Shown: positions 29,331 to 38,323 of the stretch, piece by piece | Position numbering within the stretch: position 1 is the first letter of the stretch | How the letters are laid out: each line of letters begins with the position of its first letter | Source of the DNA: Aromatoleum toluvorans | Lineage (GTDB): Bacteria > Pseudomonadota > Gammaproteobacteria > Burkholderiales > Rhodocyclaceae | NCBI RefSeq assembly: GCF_012910905.1 | Contig: NZ_WTVN01000014.1 | Span: 40,279-104,278, forward strand | Length of the DNA stretch: 64,000 nucleotides | Reading direction: 5' to 3' | The notes under the pieces: generated by a model | Databases searched by the model: none | Told to the model about the DNA's origin: nothing | Seen by the model: the letters and a program-made list of their open reading frames with translations, nothing else | Program-made: the position numbers and the translations under genes

Positions 29331-30497
29331 TCAGGATTTCGGCAGCAGGCGCCGTGCGAGTTCGACCCAGTAGGCGACGCCGAAGGGGATGATCGAGTCG
29401 TTGAAGTCGTAGTGCGGGTTGTGCAGGGTGCAGCCGCCTTCACCCGGCCCGTTGCCGATCCACACGTAACAGCCCGGCTTGTGGCGCAGGTAGAAGGCGA
29501 AGTCCTCGGCGCCCATGCTGGGGCGCTGATCGGTCAACACGCTCGCGCCGGGCAGGCCGGCGGCCACTTCGGCGCAGATCGCGGCTTCGTCGGAGGTGTT
29601 GATGGTCGGGGGGTAGCCGCGACGATACTCGACTTCGACGCTGACCCCGTGGCTCGCGGCGATGCCCGCGCTGATGCGCGAGATCGCTGCTTCGATGCGG
29701 TCCTGGACCGCCGCGCTGAACGCACGCACGGTGCCGCACAGCTGCGCGCGATCGGGGATCACGTTGTACGCCTCGCCCGCGTGGAACTGCGTCACCGAAA
29801 CGACGGCGGAGTCGAGGGGGTCGAGCGCACGGCTGACGATGGTCTGGAGCGCCTGCACCAGCGCGGCGCCGGCGGCGATGGAGTCGGTGCCGAGATGCGG
29901 CATCGCACCGTGCGCGCCCTGGCCGCGGATGCTGATGTCGAAACGATCGGCACTTGCCATCACGGGGCCGTCATGCACGGCGAAGTGACCCGAAGGCAGG
30001 CCGGGCCAGTTGTGCATGCCGAAGATCGAGGCCATCGGGAAGCGGTCGAACAGGCCGTCGTGGATCATCGCGTCGGCGCCGCCCTCGCCTTCCTCGGCCG
30101 GCTGGAAGACGAAATACACGGTGCCGTCGAAGTCCGGGTGGGCGGACAGCACTTCGGCCGCGCCGAGCAGCATCGTCGTGTGGCCGTCGTGACCGCAGGC
30201 ATGCATGCAGCCCGCATGCTGCGAGACGTGTGCGAATTCATTGCGCTCCTGGATCGGCAGCGCGTCCATGTCTGCGCGCAGGCCGATGGCGCGCAGGCTG
30301 CGCCCGGCCCGGAGCACGCCGACGACGCCCGTCCCGCCAAGGCCGCGGTGCACCTCGATACCGAGGGCTTCGAGGCGGCTCGCGACGAGGTCCGCGGTCC
30401 GGCGCTCGGCGAACGCAAGCTCGGGATGGGCGTGGATGTCGCGCCGCAGTGCGGTCAGCGCCGGGTGGCACTGCCTGATCTTTTCGGTGATGCTCAT
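29331..30497 (-). CDS. M20 family amidohydrolase (hippurate hydrolase type)
   Basis: Zinc-dependent amidohydrolase of 388 aa. HACGHDGHTTMLLGAAEVL and FQPAEEGEGGADAMI carry metal ligands and the catalytic glutamate; RGQGAHGAMPH belongs to the lid domain; MGAEDFAFYL is the C-terminal ligand region. The type removes acyl groups from amino acids (hippurate, N-acyl or IAA conjugates). In an aromatic degrader it could release benzoate from benzoylglycine, which is inference. It is 31 bp ahead of the permease and divergent from the deacetylase gene. Confidence 0.88.
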   Translation of the reverse strand: MSITEKIRQCHPALTALRRDIHAHPELAFAERRTADLVASRLEALGIEVHRGLGGTGVVGVLRAGRSLRAIGLRADMDALPIQERNEFAHVSQHAGCMHACGHDGHTTMLLGAAEVLSAHPDFDGTVYFVFQPAEEGEGGADAMIHDGLFDRFPMASIFGMHNWPGLPSGHFAVHDGPVMASADRFDISIRGQGAHGAMPHLGTDSIAAGAALVQALQTIVSRALDPLDSAVVSVTQFHAGEAYNVIPDRAQLCGTVRAFSAAVQDRIEAAISRISAGIAASHGVSVEVEYRRGYPPTINTSDEAAICAEVAAGLPGASVLTDQRPSMGAEDFAFYLRHKPGCYVWIGNGPGEGGCTLHNPHYDFNDSIIPFGVAYWVELARRLLPKS

Positions 30498-30630
30498 GTC
30501 TGCACCTGTCGTCGCAGGTTTGCGATTGTGTGTCGGGGATTGTTCCGAGTTTAATGATCATCGTGCCGGGCGTCGATCTCGCCGGCCGGCCGACACGTGA
30601 TTCATTGCAAACCTCGTTCAGGATAGCCGT

Positions 30631-31611
30631 GTGAAACTGTTCTACGCCGACCACTTCGTGCTGCCCCTGCCCGCCGGGCACCGCTTCCCGATGGAGAAGT
30701 ATTCGCGCCTGCGCGAGCGGCTGCGGCACAGCGACCTGTTTTCAGGCGACGATTTCATCGTTCCGGACGCGGCTACGGACGCCGAGATCCTGCGGGCGCA
30801 TGATGCGGCTTACCTCGAGCGCGTTGCGCGCGGCGCGCTGGATCCCGCCGAACAGCGGCGCATCGGCTTCCCGTGGTCGGCGCAGATGGTGGAACGCTCG
30901 CGCCGCTCGGCCGGGGCGACGCTCGCCGCCTGCCGGCACGCGCTTGCCGAGGGGTGTGCGGCGAACCTCGCCGGTGGTACGCACCACGCCCACCGCGGCT
31001 TCGGATCGGGCTTCTGCGTGTTCAACGACGCGGCGATCGCGGCGCTGGCGATGCGCGCGGAAGGCCGGGTGCGGAAGATCGCGATCATCGATTGCGACGT
31101 CCATCAGGGCGACGGGACGGCGACGATCCTCGCGGGGCAGCCGGACGTGTTCACCCTGAGCCTGCACGGCGAGAAGAATTTTCCGTTCCGCAAGGCGACC
31201 TCCACCCTGGACATCGAGCTTGCGGACGGCACCGGCGATGCCGACTACCTTGCGGCGCTGCGCGACGGCCTCGAACAGGTCTTCATGACCCTGCAGCCGG
31301 ATCTTGCGATCTACCTCGCGGGCGCCGATCCGTATCGCGACGACCGGCTGGGCCGCCTCGCGCTGAGCTTCGACGGGCTGGTGGCGCGCGACGAGCTGGT
31401 GCTGCGGCACTGCGCCGCGCATGGCACGCCGGTGGCGGTCGCGATGGCGGGCGGCTATGCGCGCGAGATCGACGACACGGTCGCGATCCACGCGAACACG
31501 ATCACGACGGCGGCGCGCCTCGCGCCCCTGCTCCGCTCGGCCGCGACGGAACGCAGGACATCCGGGTCACCCGGCGGCCAGGAAACGCATCAGCGATTGC
31601 CGGCCGCCTGA
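30631..31611 (+). CDS. Histone-deacetylase-like (acetylpolyamine amidohydrolase) protein
   Basis: 326-aa arginase/deacetylase-fold enzyme. THHAHRGFGSGFCVFNDAA and IDCDVHQGDGTA supply the His-Asp dyads and the zinc ligands, and YLAGADPYRDDRLGRL supplies the second zinc aspartate. The family deacetylates lysines, polyamines or small metabolites; the substrate is not predictable here. The start is GTG 30631, preceded by AGGA. The 3' end overlaps the convergent ankyrin gene by 22 bp. Confidence 0.88.
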   Translation: MKLFYADHFVLPLPAGHRFPMEKYSRLRERLRHSDLFSGDDFIVPDAATDAEILRAHDAAYLERVARGALDPAEQRRIGFPWSAQMVERSRRSAGATLAACRHALAEGCAANLAGGTHHAHRGFGSGFCVFNDAAIAALAMRAEGRVRKIAIIDCDVHQGDGTATILAGQPDVFTLSLHGEKNFPFRKATSTLDIELADGTGDADYLAALRDGLEQVFMTLQPDLAIYLAGADPYRDDRLGRLALSFDGLVARDELVLRHCAAHGTPVAVAMAGGYAREIDDTVAIHANTITTAARLAPLLRSAATERRTSGSPGGQETHQRLPAA

Positions 31612-32264
31612 CGACGGCTGCGTTCCGCGCGCAGCAGGTCGGCGATGTCGGTGTTGCCGTTTTCGAGCGCCCAGGTTTCGGCGCTGAATCCGGCGTCGTT
31701 TTTCCGGTCGAGTTCGATGCCCGTCTTCAGCAGTTTGCGGACGACGTCGATGTGGCCGTTGCGCGCCGCCAGCATCAACGCATCGGACCCGTTCGGCGCC
31801 AATGCCGCGACATCCGCGCGGCGCGCGAGCAGGCGGTCGACGATTTCGGCGCGGCCCTCGAAGGCCGCATACATCAGCGGCGTCCAGCCGTCGTGATTCA
31901 CCTCGGCGCCGGCGTCCAGCAGGACGTCGACGATCGCGGTCTCGCCCTTGAGCACCGCGAGCATCAGCGCGGAGTCGCCCGCCGCGTTGCGCAGCGACAC
32001 CTTCGGGCGATGCTTGAGCAATGCCTTCACGGTTTCGAGGTTGCCTTCACGGGCGGCGAGGATCAGCAGCGAGCTGCCCTGGGCGTCCACCGTGTTCGGG
32101 TCGACGCCGCGCGCGATGAGCTGCATGAGCTGCGACGTGTCGCCCAGCCGCGCGGAGCTGAGCGCGTCCTCGTAGCTGTCGGCGAACGCCGCCGGGCCGC
32201 ACAGCGAACTGGCAAGGATTGCGGAGAGCAGGAGGCGCTTGATCGATTCAGTGAGCTTGGGCAT
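31590..32264 (-). CDS. Secreted ankyrin-repeat protein
   Basis: 224-aa protein with a signal peptide (hydrophobic at about residues 10-26, cleavage near AFADS). Five or so ankyrin repeats follow, recognisable from GSSLLILAAREGN, GDSALMLAVLKGE, GWTPLMYAAFEGR and GSDALMLAARNGH. Probably periplasmic and protein-binding. ATG 32264 overlaps the tatD end by 17 bp, placing it last in the mltG-tmk-holB-pilZ-tatD run. Confidence 0.85.
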   Translation of the reverse strand: MPKLTESIKRLLLSAILASSLCGPAAFADSYEDALSSARLGDTSQLMQLIARGVDPNTVDAQGSSLLILAAREGNLETVKALLKHRPKVSLRNAAGDSALMLAVLKGETAIVDVLLDAGAEVNHDGWTPLMYAAFEGRAEIVDRLLARRADVAALAPNGSDALMLAARNGHIDVVRKLLKTGIELDRKNDAGFSAETWALENGNTDIADLLRAERSRRQAAGNR

Positions 32265-33021
32265 GACGGAACAGGCGGAAGAAGTTTTCGGTGGTGGCGG
32301 TTTCGATGCGCTCGAGCGGTTCGTCGCGCAGGCGGGCGATCTCTTCGGCGACGTGCACGACCCACGCGGGTTCGTTGGTCTTGCCGCGATGCGGGACCGG
32401 CGCGAGATACGGCGCATCGGTCTCGATCAGCAGGCGGTCGAGCGGGACGTACTGTGCGACGGCCTTGAGTTCCCTGGCGTTCTTGAACGTGACGATGCCC
32501 GAGAACGAGATGTAGAAGCCGAGGTCGAGCGCCGCTTCGGCCACTTCACGCGATTCGGTGAAGCAGTGCATCACGCCGCCGGCCTGGCCGGCCCCCTCCT
32601 CGCGCATCAGGCGCAGGGTGTCGTCCGCCGCCGAGCGGGTATGGATGATCAGCGGCTTGCCGCACTTGCGCGCGGCACGGATATGCGTACGGAAGCGCTC
32701 ACGCTGCCATTCGGGCGCGTCCTTCTGCCAGTAATAGTCGAGGCCGGTCTCACCGATCGCGACGATCTTCGGGTGCGCGGCGAGCGCCAGCAGGCGCGCT
32801 TCGTCCGGGTCGTCCACGCCCTCGTTGTCGGGATGCACGCCCACGGATGCGAACAGGTGCGGGTGACGTTCCGCGAGCGCGAGGACGCGGGGGAAGTCTT
32901 CCATCTTGACGCTGACGCACAGCGCGTGGCCGACACGGTTCTCGGCCATCGCGGCAAGGACGGCCTCTTCACGCTCGGCCAAGTCGGGGAAATCCAGGTG
33001 ACAGTGTGAATCTACGAACAT
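32248..33021 (-). CDS. TatD-family deoxyribonuclease (YcfH type)
   Basis: Metal-dependent hydrolase of 257 aa. It begins MFVDSHCHLDFPDL with the HxH metal site. GETGLDYYW, IIHTRSA, MHCFTES and ETDAPYLAP complete the TIM-barrel ligands. The position downstream of holB and pilZ is the usual one for the YcfH group. DNase or tRNA 3'-end activity is known for relatives. Confidence 0.92.
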   Translation of the reverse strand: MFVDSHCHLDFPDLAEREEAVLAAMAENRVGHALCVSVKMEDFPRVLALAERHPHLFASVGVHPDNEGVDDPDEARLLALAAHPKIVAIGETGLDYYWQKDAPEWQRERFRTHIRAARKCGKPLIIHTRSAADDTLRLMREEGAGQAGGVMHCFTESREVAEAALDLGFYISFSGIVTFKNARELKAVAQYVPLDRLLIETDAPYLAPVPHRGKTNEPAWVVHVAEEIARLRDEPLERIETATTENFFRLFRHAQAH

Positions 33022-33031
33022 CGATGAAGCA

Positions 33032-33397
33032 TCAAAGGGTGTGGGTGGGGCGGTTCGAACCGAGGTGGCCGGCGAGGATCTGTTCGATGCGCGCGCGCAG
33101 CGCCTTGCCGGATTCGTCCGAGCTGAAATGCACGCCGATGCCCTGGGTCTTGCCGCCCTGCGCGCCGTGGGGGGTGACCCACACGACGGTCGCCGCGACC
33201 GGATGCTTGGTCGGGTCGTCCATCAGCTGCAGCAGCATGAAGACCTCGTCGCCGAGCGCATGCACGCGCGGCGTCGGCACGAAGATGCCGCCGTTGCTGA
33301 GGAAGGGCATGTAGGCCGCGTACAGCGCGGACTTGGAGTTGATGTTCAGCGACAGCACGCTGGGGCGTGCGACGCTCGGTTTGGGAGCTTCGCTCAT
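33032..33397 (-). CDS. pilZ: PilZ-domain protein
   Basis: 121-aa single PilZ domain between holB and tatD, the location of the type IV pilus assembly gene pilZ. It contains YMPFLSNGGIFVPTP and GIGVHFSSDESG. It lacks the RxxxR and D/NxSxxG pair needed for cyclic-di-GMP binding. As in Pseudomonas PilZ, it probably works through protein contacts rather than by binding the nucleotide. It overlaps holB by 4 bp. Confidence 0.88.
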   Translation of the reverse strand: MSEAPKPSVARPSVLSLNINSKSALYAAYMPFLSNGGIFVPTPRVHALGDEVFMLLQLMDDPTKHPVAATVVWVTPHGAQGGKTQGIGVHFSSDESGKALRARIEQILAGHLGSNRPTHTL

Positions 33398-34458
33398 CGG
33401 CGGGTTCCGGTCACGGCGCGCGCATAGCGCAGGAGCATGTCTTCGAGCATCAGCCGGGCATTCAGCGGATGCTGTGCGACCCGGCGGATCCGGGCGAGTT
33501 CATTGTAGCAGTTCGTCACGGCGGCCACGCTCGTGCGCTGGGCGAGCGCGGCGATGACGCCGTCCTCGCCGGGGAAGAAGCGCACGCGTCCGCCCAGCCG
33601 CAGCGATGCGAGGTCGGTGACCCAGCGCTGCATCCATTCGACGAGCTGCGGCATGTCGAAGCCGGCGGCGAGCGCTTCCTTCGACTTGAGCCAGCTTTCC
33701 CACTGGCCGGCGAGTTTCAGCGGATCGCCGGCCGGCAGCTGGGCGAGATCCTTCACGAAGCGCCGCAGCAGCGCGTCCGAGCCGTTGCGGGCGAGACGCT
33801 GGGCCGCGAGCGGCATCCCGCCGGTGAGGGCGAGCAGGTCCGCGGGCGGGGCCTCCGGGGCGGAGAGCCACTGGGCGACGGCCTCGCCGGCGGGACGCGA
33901 GAAGCTCCACTGCTGGCAACGGCTGCGAATCGTGGGCAGCAGCCGGCGCGGCGCCGACGAAACGAGCAGGAAGACGCAGCCTTCCGGCGGTTCTTCGAGG
34001 AGCTTCAGCAGCGCGTTGGCGGTGAAGGCGTTCATCGCCTCGGCGGGATCGACGACGATCACGCGCCGGCTGCTCTGGTGGCCGGTCACGGCGAGCGCTT
34101 CCTGCAGGTCGCGGATCTGTTCGATCCGGATCTGCGAGGACTTCTTCTTGCCGCTGCCGCCTTCGCCCTCGCCCGCGTCATCACCGTCCCCCGCCTCTTT
34201 CCCGGACGCCGCATCGGCTTCCGGCACGACAGGCAGCAGGTCGGGATGGTTGCCCGAGAGCCTCAGCTGGCAGGCCGCGCAGTGGCCGCAGGCGTGCCCG
34301 TCCGCGCCCGGGGCCGCGCACAGCAGGCGTGCCGCGAGCGCGTCGGCGAGGTCGCGCTTGCCGAGGCCTTCCGGGCCGACGAAGAGCAGCGCGTGCGGCA
34401 GCCGTGCGCCGAGGCCGACCAGCCGCTGCCAGGTCTCCTGCAGCCAGGGGTGGATCAT
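33394..34458 (-). CDS. holB: DNA polymerase III delta' subunit
   Basis: Clamp-loader subunit, 354 aa. The P-loop region GPEGLGKR is followed by the zinc module CGHC-CQ (cysteines around residues 57-63), the SRC motif (TIRSRCQ), and a C-terminal collar domain. A low-complexity acidic/glycine insert of about 25 residues ([15 protein letters not shown]) follows the zinc module. ATG 34458, overlapping tmk by 4 bp. Confidence 0.93.
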   Translation of the reverse strand: MIHPWLQETWQRLVGLGARLPHALLFVGPEGLGKRDLADALAARLLCAAPGADGHACGHCAACQLRLSGNHPDLLPVVPEADAASGKEAGDGDDAGEGEGGSGKKKSSQIRIEQIRDLQEALAVTGHQSSRRVIVVDPAEAMNAFTANALLKLLEEPPEGCVFLLVSSAPRRLLPTIRSRCQQWSFSRPAGEAVAQWLSAPEAPPADLLALTGGMPLAAQRLARNGSDALLRRFVKDLAQLPAGDPLKLAGQWESWLKSKEALAAGFDMPQLVEWMQRWVTDLASLRLGGRVRFFPGEDGVIAALAQRTSVAAVTNCYNELARIRRVAQHPLNARLMLEDMLLRYARAVTGTRR

Positions 34459-35087
34459 CGGAAGAAGCGCTCCGCGACGATGGCCTCGATCTCGGCGCGG
34501 ATCTCTTCGGGCGGGCGGTCGGCCGCGATCACGCGGATGCGTTGCGGGGCGATACGCGCGCGTTCGAGGTAGGCGGCGCGCACACGCTCGAAGAAGTCGC
34601 GCTGCTCGCGCTCGAAGCGATCGGGCGCGGCGCCGGTGTTGGCCACGCGCGCGGCGGCGACCTCGGGCGGCAGGTCGAAGACGAGGGTCAGGTCGGGCTG
34701 GAAGCCGGGATGCACCCAGTCCTCGAGGGCGGCGAACTTCGCGGCGTCAAGCCCGCGGCCGCCGACCTGGTAGGCGTAGGTGGCGTCGGTGAAACGGTCG
34801 GACACGACCCAGGTGCCGGCTTCGAGCGCGGGATGGATGCGGGCGGCGAGATGTTCGCGGCGGGCGGCGAACATCAGCATCGCTTCCGTTTCGAGGTGCA
34901 TCGGTTCGTGCAGCAGCAGTTCGCGGAGTTTCTCGCCGAGCGCCGTGCCGCCGGGCTCGCGCGTCTGGTCCACGGTCAACCCGCGCGCCTGCAGGAGCGC
35001 GACGAGCGCCGCGATCTGGCTGCTCTTGCCGGCACCGTCGATGCCTTCGAAGGTGATGAAGCGCCCGCGGGCGCGCGTCTGGTTCAA
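34455..35087 (-). CDS. tmk: Thymidylate kinase
   Basis: Phosphorylates dTMP to dTDP (210 aa). The P-loop is [19 protein letters not shown] carries the DR-type motif region, [12 protein letters not shown] follows, and the lid lies near [10 protein letters not shown]. No ATG is available. The best start is TTG 35087, which overlaps the mltG stop as TTGA and has GGGA a few bases upstream. It is translationally linked to both neighbours. Confidence 0.93.
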   Translation of the reverse strand: MNQTRARGRFITFEGIDGAGKSSQIAALVALLQARGLTVDQTREPGGTALGEKLRELLLHEPMHLETEAMLMFAARREHLAARIHPALEAGTWVVSDRFTDATYAYQVGGRGLDAAKFAALEDWVHPGFQPDLTLVFDLPPEVAAARVANTGAAPDRFEREQRDFFERVRAAYLERARIAPQRIRVIAADRPPEEIRAEIEAIVAERFFR

Positions 35088-36085
35088 CTTCCCGATCCCC
35101 GCTGATAACGATTGACGGCCTTGTTGTGGTCGTTGAGGCTGGACGAAAACTCGCTGGTGCCGTCGCCGCGCGAGACGAAGTACAGGTAGTCCGTCTGCGC
35201 CGGGTGGAGCGCGGCGTTGAGCGATTCGGCGCCCGGCATCGCGATGGGCGTCGGCGGCAGGCCGGCACGCGTGTAGGTGTTGTAGAGGTGGTCGGTTTCG
35301 AGGTGCCACTTGCGCAGGCGGCCGTCGAACGCCTCGCCGTAGCCGTAGATCACGGTCGGATCGGTCTGCAGGCGCATGCCGATGCGCAGCCGGTTGGCGA
35401 AGACCGAGGCGATCAGGCCGCGATCCTCGGGCCGCCCGGTTTCCTTTTCGACGAGCGATGCCAGGATCAGCGCCTCATAGGGCGACGATACCGGGACAGT
35501 CGGGTCGCGCGCTTCCCAGGCCTGCGCGAGGCGCTGCTTCATCGCGGCGTAGGCACGGCGCAGCACCGCACTCGCATTCGATTGCTTGTCGAACAGATAG
35601 GTGTCGGGAAAGAACAGCCCTTCGAGATGCGCTTCGGTCGCACCGATCGCGCGCAGGACGTCGGCCTCGGCAAGGCCCACGGTGTCCTGCAGGAGGTTCG
35701 GATTGCCTTCCAGCGCCGCGCGGACCTGACGGAAGCTCCAGCCTTCGACGAAGCGGATTTCCGCCTGCGAAACGTCGCCGCTGGAGAGCTTCAGGATCAG
35801 CAGCCACGGCGTGACGCCCCGATGCACTTCGTAGCTGCCGGCCACGATGCGCCCGGCCTTGCCGGTGATGCGGGCGATCCAGTACAGCGCGCGGGGACTG
35901 ACGTCGACGCCGGCCGCCGCGATCGCGGCCGCGGCCTGGCGCATCGTGTGCCCGCGCTGGACCGTGAAGTCGACGACCGGCTGCGCCAGCGTGAGCGGAC
36001 GTTGCGCGTACCACCAGGCGGCCGCGGACACGGTCGCAACGGCGAGCGCGAGTGCGATCAGCAGTCGGAGAACGAGGGATTTCAT
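35084..36085 (-). CDS. mltG: Endolytic murein transglycosylase
   Basis: Inner-membrane YceG-like enzyme that cuts nascent glycan strands (333 aa). One TM helix lies at about residues 5-26. LysM-like and catalytic parts follow, with the active glutamate in [17 protein letters not shown] and the conserved [14 protein letters not shown] and GLPPTPI blocks. ATG 36085 (MKSLVLRLL). First gene of the run with tmk and holB, as in many proteobacteria. Confidence 0.94.
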   Translation of the reverse strand: MKSLVLRLLIALALAVATVSAAAWWYAQRPLTLAQPVVDFTVQRGHTMRQAAAAIAAAGVDVSPRALYWIARITGKAGRIVAGSYEVHRGVTPWLLILKLSSGDVSQAEIRFVEGWSFRQVRAALEGNPNLLQDTVGLAEADVLRAIGATEAHLEGLFFPDTYLFDKQSNASAVLRRAYAAMKQRLAQAWEARDPTVPVSSPYEALILASLVEKETGRPEDRGLIASVFANRLRIGMRLQTDPTVIYGYGEAFDGRLRKWHLETDHLYNTYTRAGLPPTPIAMPGAESLNAALHPAQTDYLYFVSRGDGTSEFSSSLNDHNKAVNRYQRGSGS

Positions 36086-36165
36086 CGAATTGGACAGGTC
36101 CGCGGAAGATGCGGCGTGGCGTGTGCCGGAATTGTTGGTCCGCAACCATTATGTCTGGGGAGCCC

Positions 36166-36171
36166 TATAAT
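36166..36171 (+). promoter_or_regulatory. Perfect -10 hexamer ahead of ygfZ
   Basis: TATAAT at 36166-36171, 45 bp before the ygfZ ATG. No good -35 lies 16-18 bp upstream, and the preceding CCC is not an extended -10. An activator may be needed, or the match may be incidental. Confidence 0.35.
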
Positions 36172-36216
36172 ACTTCATCCCCATTCCACAACCCTCTCCC
36201 GCTCCGACAAACGCAC

Positions 36217-37254
36217 ATGAACACGCTGTGGACAGAATTTCTCGTACGCGAAGGCGCCACGCTGGAAGGCTCCGGCATCCGTTTCAATGCTCCGGCAACG
36301 GAGGTGGGCGCCGTGGAATCCGGCACCGTGGTCGTGCCGCTGGTGCATCTGGGCCTGATCCGCTGCGCCGGCGATGACTCGGTCCCCTTCCTGCACAACC
36401 TGCTGTCGAACGACGTCAAGAAACTCGGGCCGCAGTCGGCGCAGTGGTCGAGCTTCAACACGCCCAAGGGCCGCATGCTCGCGAGCCTGCTGCTGTGGAA
36501 CGACGGCACCGATCCGATGATCGCCACGTCGGCGGACGTGCAGCCGATGCTGCAGAAGAAGCTGTCGATGTACGTGCTGCGCAGCAAGGTGAAGCTCGCG
36601 GACGCGACACCCGACATCGCGCTGATCGGTGTCAGCGGCGCCGCGGCGGACGCCCTGCTCGCAGGCGCGGGCATTGCCGCATCGGTTGCGCCGATGACGC
36701 AGGCGGTTTCCGGGGAGTTGCGCTGCATCCGCCTCGATCAGCGCAATCTCGTGCTTGCGGTGCCGACGGCGGCTGCGCCCGAGGTGTTCGCGAAGCTCGC
36801 CGCGGGCGGTGCGACGAAGGCCGGCACGGCGGCGTGGCAGCTGGCGATGATCCGCGCCGGCCTGCCGCTCATCACCGCCGCGACGCAGGAGGAGTTCGTC
36901 GCGCAGATGCTCAATTTCGAGGTGATCGGCGGCGTGAGCTTCAACAAGGGCTGTTATCCCGGACAGGAGATCGTCGCGCGCACGCAATACCTCGGCAAGC
37001 TCAAGAAGCGCATGTATCACGTGCATGTGCCGGCCGATGCGGCCCCCGCGGCGGGTGCCGACCTGTTCACACCGGAGTTCGGCGAGCAGTCGGCGGGCAA
37101 GCTGGTGAACGTCGCCTCCGCGCCCGATGGTGGCTTCGAGGCGCTGGCGGTGATGCAGATCAGCTGCGCCGAAGCCGGCCAGGTCCACCTCGGAAGCCCG
37201 CAGGGGCCGCAGCTGCAGTTCCTCGACCTGCCCTACGCGCTGCCCGAGAAATGA
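36217..37254 (+). CDS. ygfZ: Folate-binding protein YgfZ
   Basis: Tetrahydrofolate-dependent protein (345 aa) that helps assemble or repair certain iron-sulfur enzymes. The GcvT-like fold has the diagnostic KGCYPGQEIVAR motif near residue 245. In a genome stretch rich in FeS enzymes (MoaA, PadBCDFI, KorAB) this function is in demand. ATG 36217. It overlaps the next gene by 4 bp. Confidence 0.93.
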   Translation: MNTLWTEFLVREGATLEGSGIRFNAPATEVGAVESGTVVVPLVHLGLIRCAGDDSVPFLHNLLSNDVKKLGPQSAQWSSFNTPKGRMLASLLLWNDGTDPMIATSADVQPMLQKKLSMYVLRSKVKLADATPDIALIGVSGAAADALLAGAGIAASVAPMTQAVSGELRCIRLDQRNLVLAVPTAAAPEVFAKLAAGGATKAGTAAWQLAMIRAGLPLITAATQEEFVAQMLNFEVIGGVSFNKGCYPGQEIVARTQYLGKLKKRMYHVHVPADAAPAAGADLFTPEFGEQSAGKLVNVASAPDGGFEALAVMQISCAEAGQVHLGSPQGPQLQFLDLPYALPEK

Positions 37255-37556
37255 GCTGCGAAGCGGGCTGCGTGCATTATTACGTCTATTACCGCGTTCG
37301 TGCCGACGCCGGGCACGAGGACGCGGAAGCGACCGTGCGCGCGATGCAGACGACGCTGGAAAGACGCACCGGCGTTGCGGGGCGGCTGATGGAGCGGCGC
37401 GAGGACGGCGTGACGTGGATGGAGGTCTATGAGAACGTGACCGATCCGGGCGCCTTCGAAGCGGCCCTGCGCATCGAGGCCGACGCCCACCGGATCGCGG
37501 ACATCGTCGAGCCCGGTTTTGCGCGCCACACGGAACGCTTCGTCGAATGTGCCTGA
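37251..37556 (+). CDS. DUF4936-type small protein
   Basis: 101-aa protein starting at ATG 37251 (ATGA overlap with ygfZ). It has YYVYYRVRAD at the start and GVTWMEVYENVTDPGAFEAAL in the middle, resembling the ferredoxin-like DUF4936 family found beside ygfZ in betaproteobacteria. No catalytic residues are recognised. Its end overlaps the next gene by 10 bp, so the three are one transcript. Confidence 0.75.
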   Translation: MSCEAGCVHYYVYYRVRADAGHEDAEATVRAMQTTLERRTGVAGRLMERREDGVTWMEVYENVTDPGAFEAALRIEADAHRIADIVEPGFARHTERFVECA

Positions 37557-38317
37557 TCGTCGTCGGCTGGCAGGCCCATCCGGACTACCCCTTGGTCGTG
37601 GCGGCCAACCGGGACGAGTTCCTCGCGCGCCCGGCAGTGCCGGCGCACTGGTGGACGGATGCGCCCGATCTGCTCGCGGGGCGGGATCTCGAAGCGGGCG
37701 GGACGTGGATGGGCGTCGGCCGCAACGGGCGCTTCGCCGCGCTGACGAATTACCGCGACCCGACGCTCCACCGCCCGGGAGCGCCGTCGCGCGGCACGCT
37801 GGTGCGCGACTGCCTGACGGGAAGCGATGATGCGACCGCGTGCCTGCGGGCGGTGGCCGAAGTCAGCGCGCAGTACGCGGCGTTCAACCTGCTGGTGAGC
37901 GACGGCCGGCAGCTCGGCATCCACGAGAGCACGACGGGCTCGGTGCGCCTGCTGGAGCCGGGCATCTACGGCCTGTCGAACCATGTGCTGGACACCCCCT
38001 GGCCGAAGGTGAAGCGGGCGCGCGAACGCTTCGCCGTGGCGCTTGGCCGCCTGCCCGACGCGGACGCGTTCCTCGAACTGCTGCGCGACGACGAGCCCGC
38101 GCCCGATCATCACCTGCCCGAAACCGGCGTCAGCGAGGAATGGGAACGGTGGCTGTCGCCGGCCTTCATCCGCGCACCGGGCTATGGCACGCGCTGTTCC
38201 ACGCTGATCCTGCAGGATCAGGGTGGCAACGTCACTTTCCGCGAATGGACCTGGAACGACCGGGGCGAATGCGCGAGCGAAGTCGTGCACCGCTTCGTGG
38301 TTGCGGCCGGCGACTGA
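37547..38317 (+). CDS. NRDE (TANGO2-like) family protein
   Basis: 256-aa protein of the NRDE family, named after the N-R-D-E motif seen here as AANRDEFLARP. Cys2 (MCLIVVGW) could act as an N-terminal nucleophile, and GGTWMGVGRNGRFAALTNYRDP is conserved. The eukaryotic relative TANGO2 is linked to haem or lipid handling; the bacterial role is unknown. The start is ATG 37547. It is convergent with the next gene, with a gap of six bases. Confidence 0.88.
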   Translation: MCLIVVGWQAHPDYPLVVAANRDEFLARPAVPAHWWTDAPDLLAGRDLEAGGTWMGVGRNGRFAALTNYRDPTLHRPGAPSRGTLVRDCLTGSDDATACLRAVAEVSAQYAAFNLLVSDGRQLGIHESTTGSVRLLEPGIYGLSNHVLDTPWPKVKRARERFAVALGRLPDADAFLELLRDDEPAPDHHLPETGVSEEWERWLSPAFIRAPGYGTRCSTLILQDQGGNVTFREWTWNDRGECASEVVHRFVVAAGD

Positions 38318-38323
38318 AACCCT

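Noticed and set aside
37233..37529. Minus-strand frame opposite the DUF4936 gene
   Set aside because: The plus-strand frame has ATGA coupling to ygfZ and a family resemblance; the minus frame has neither.
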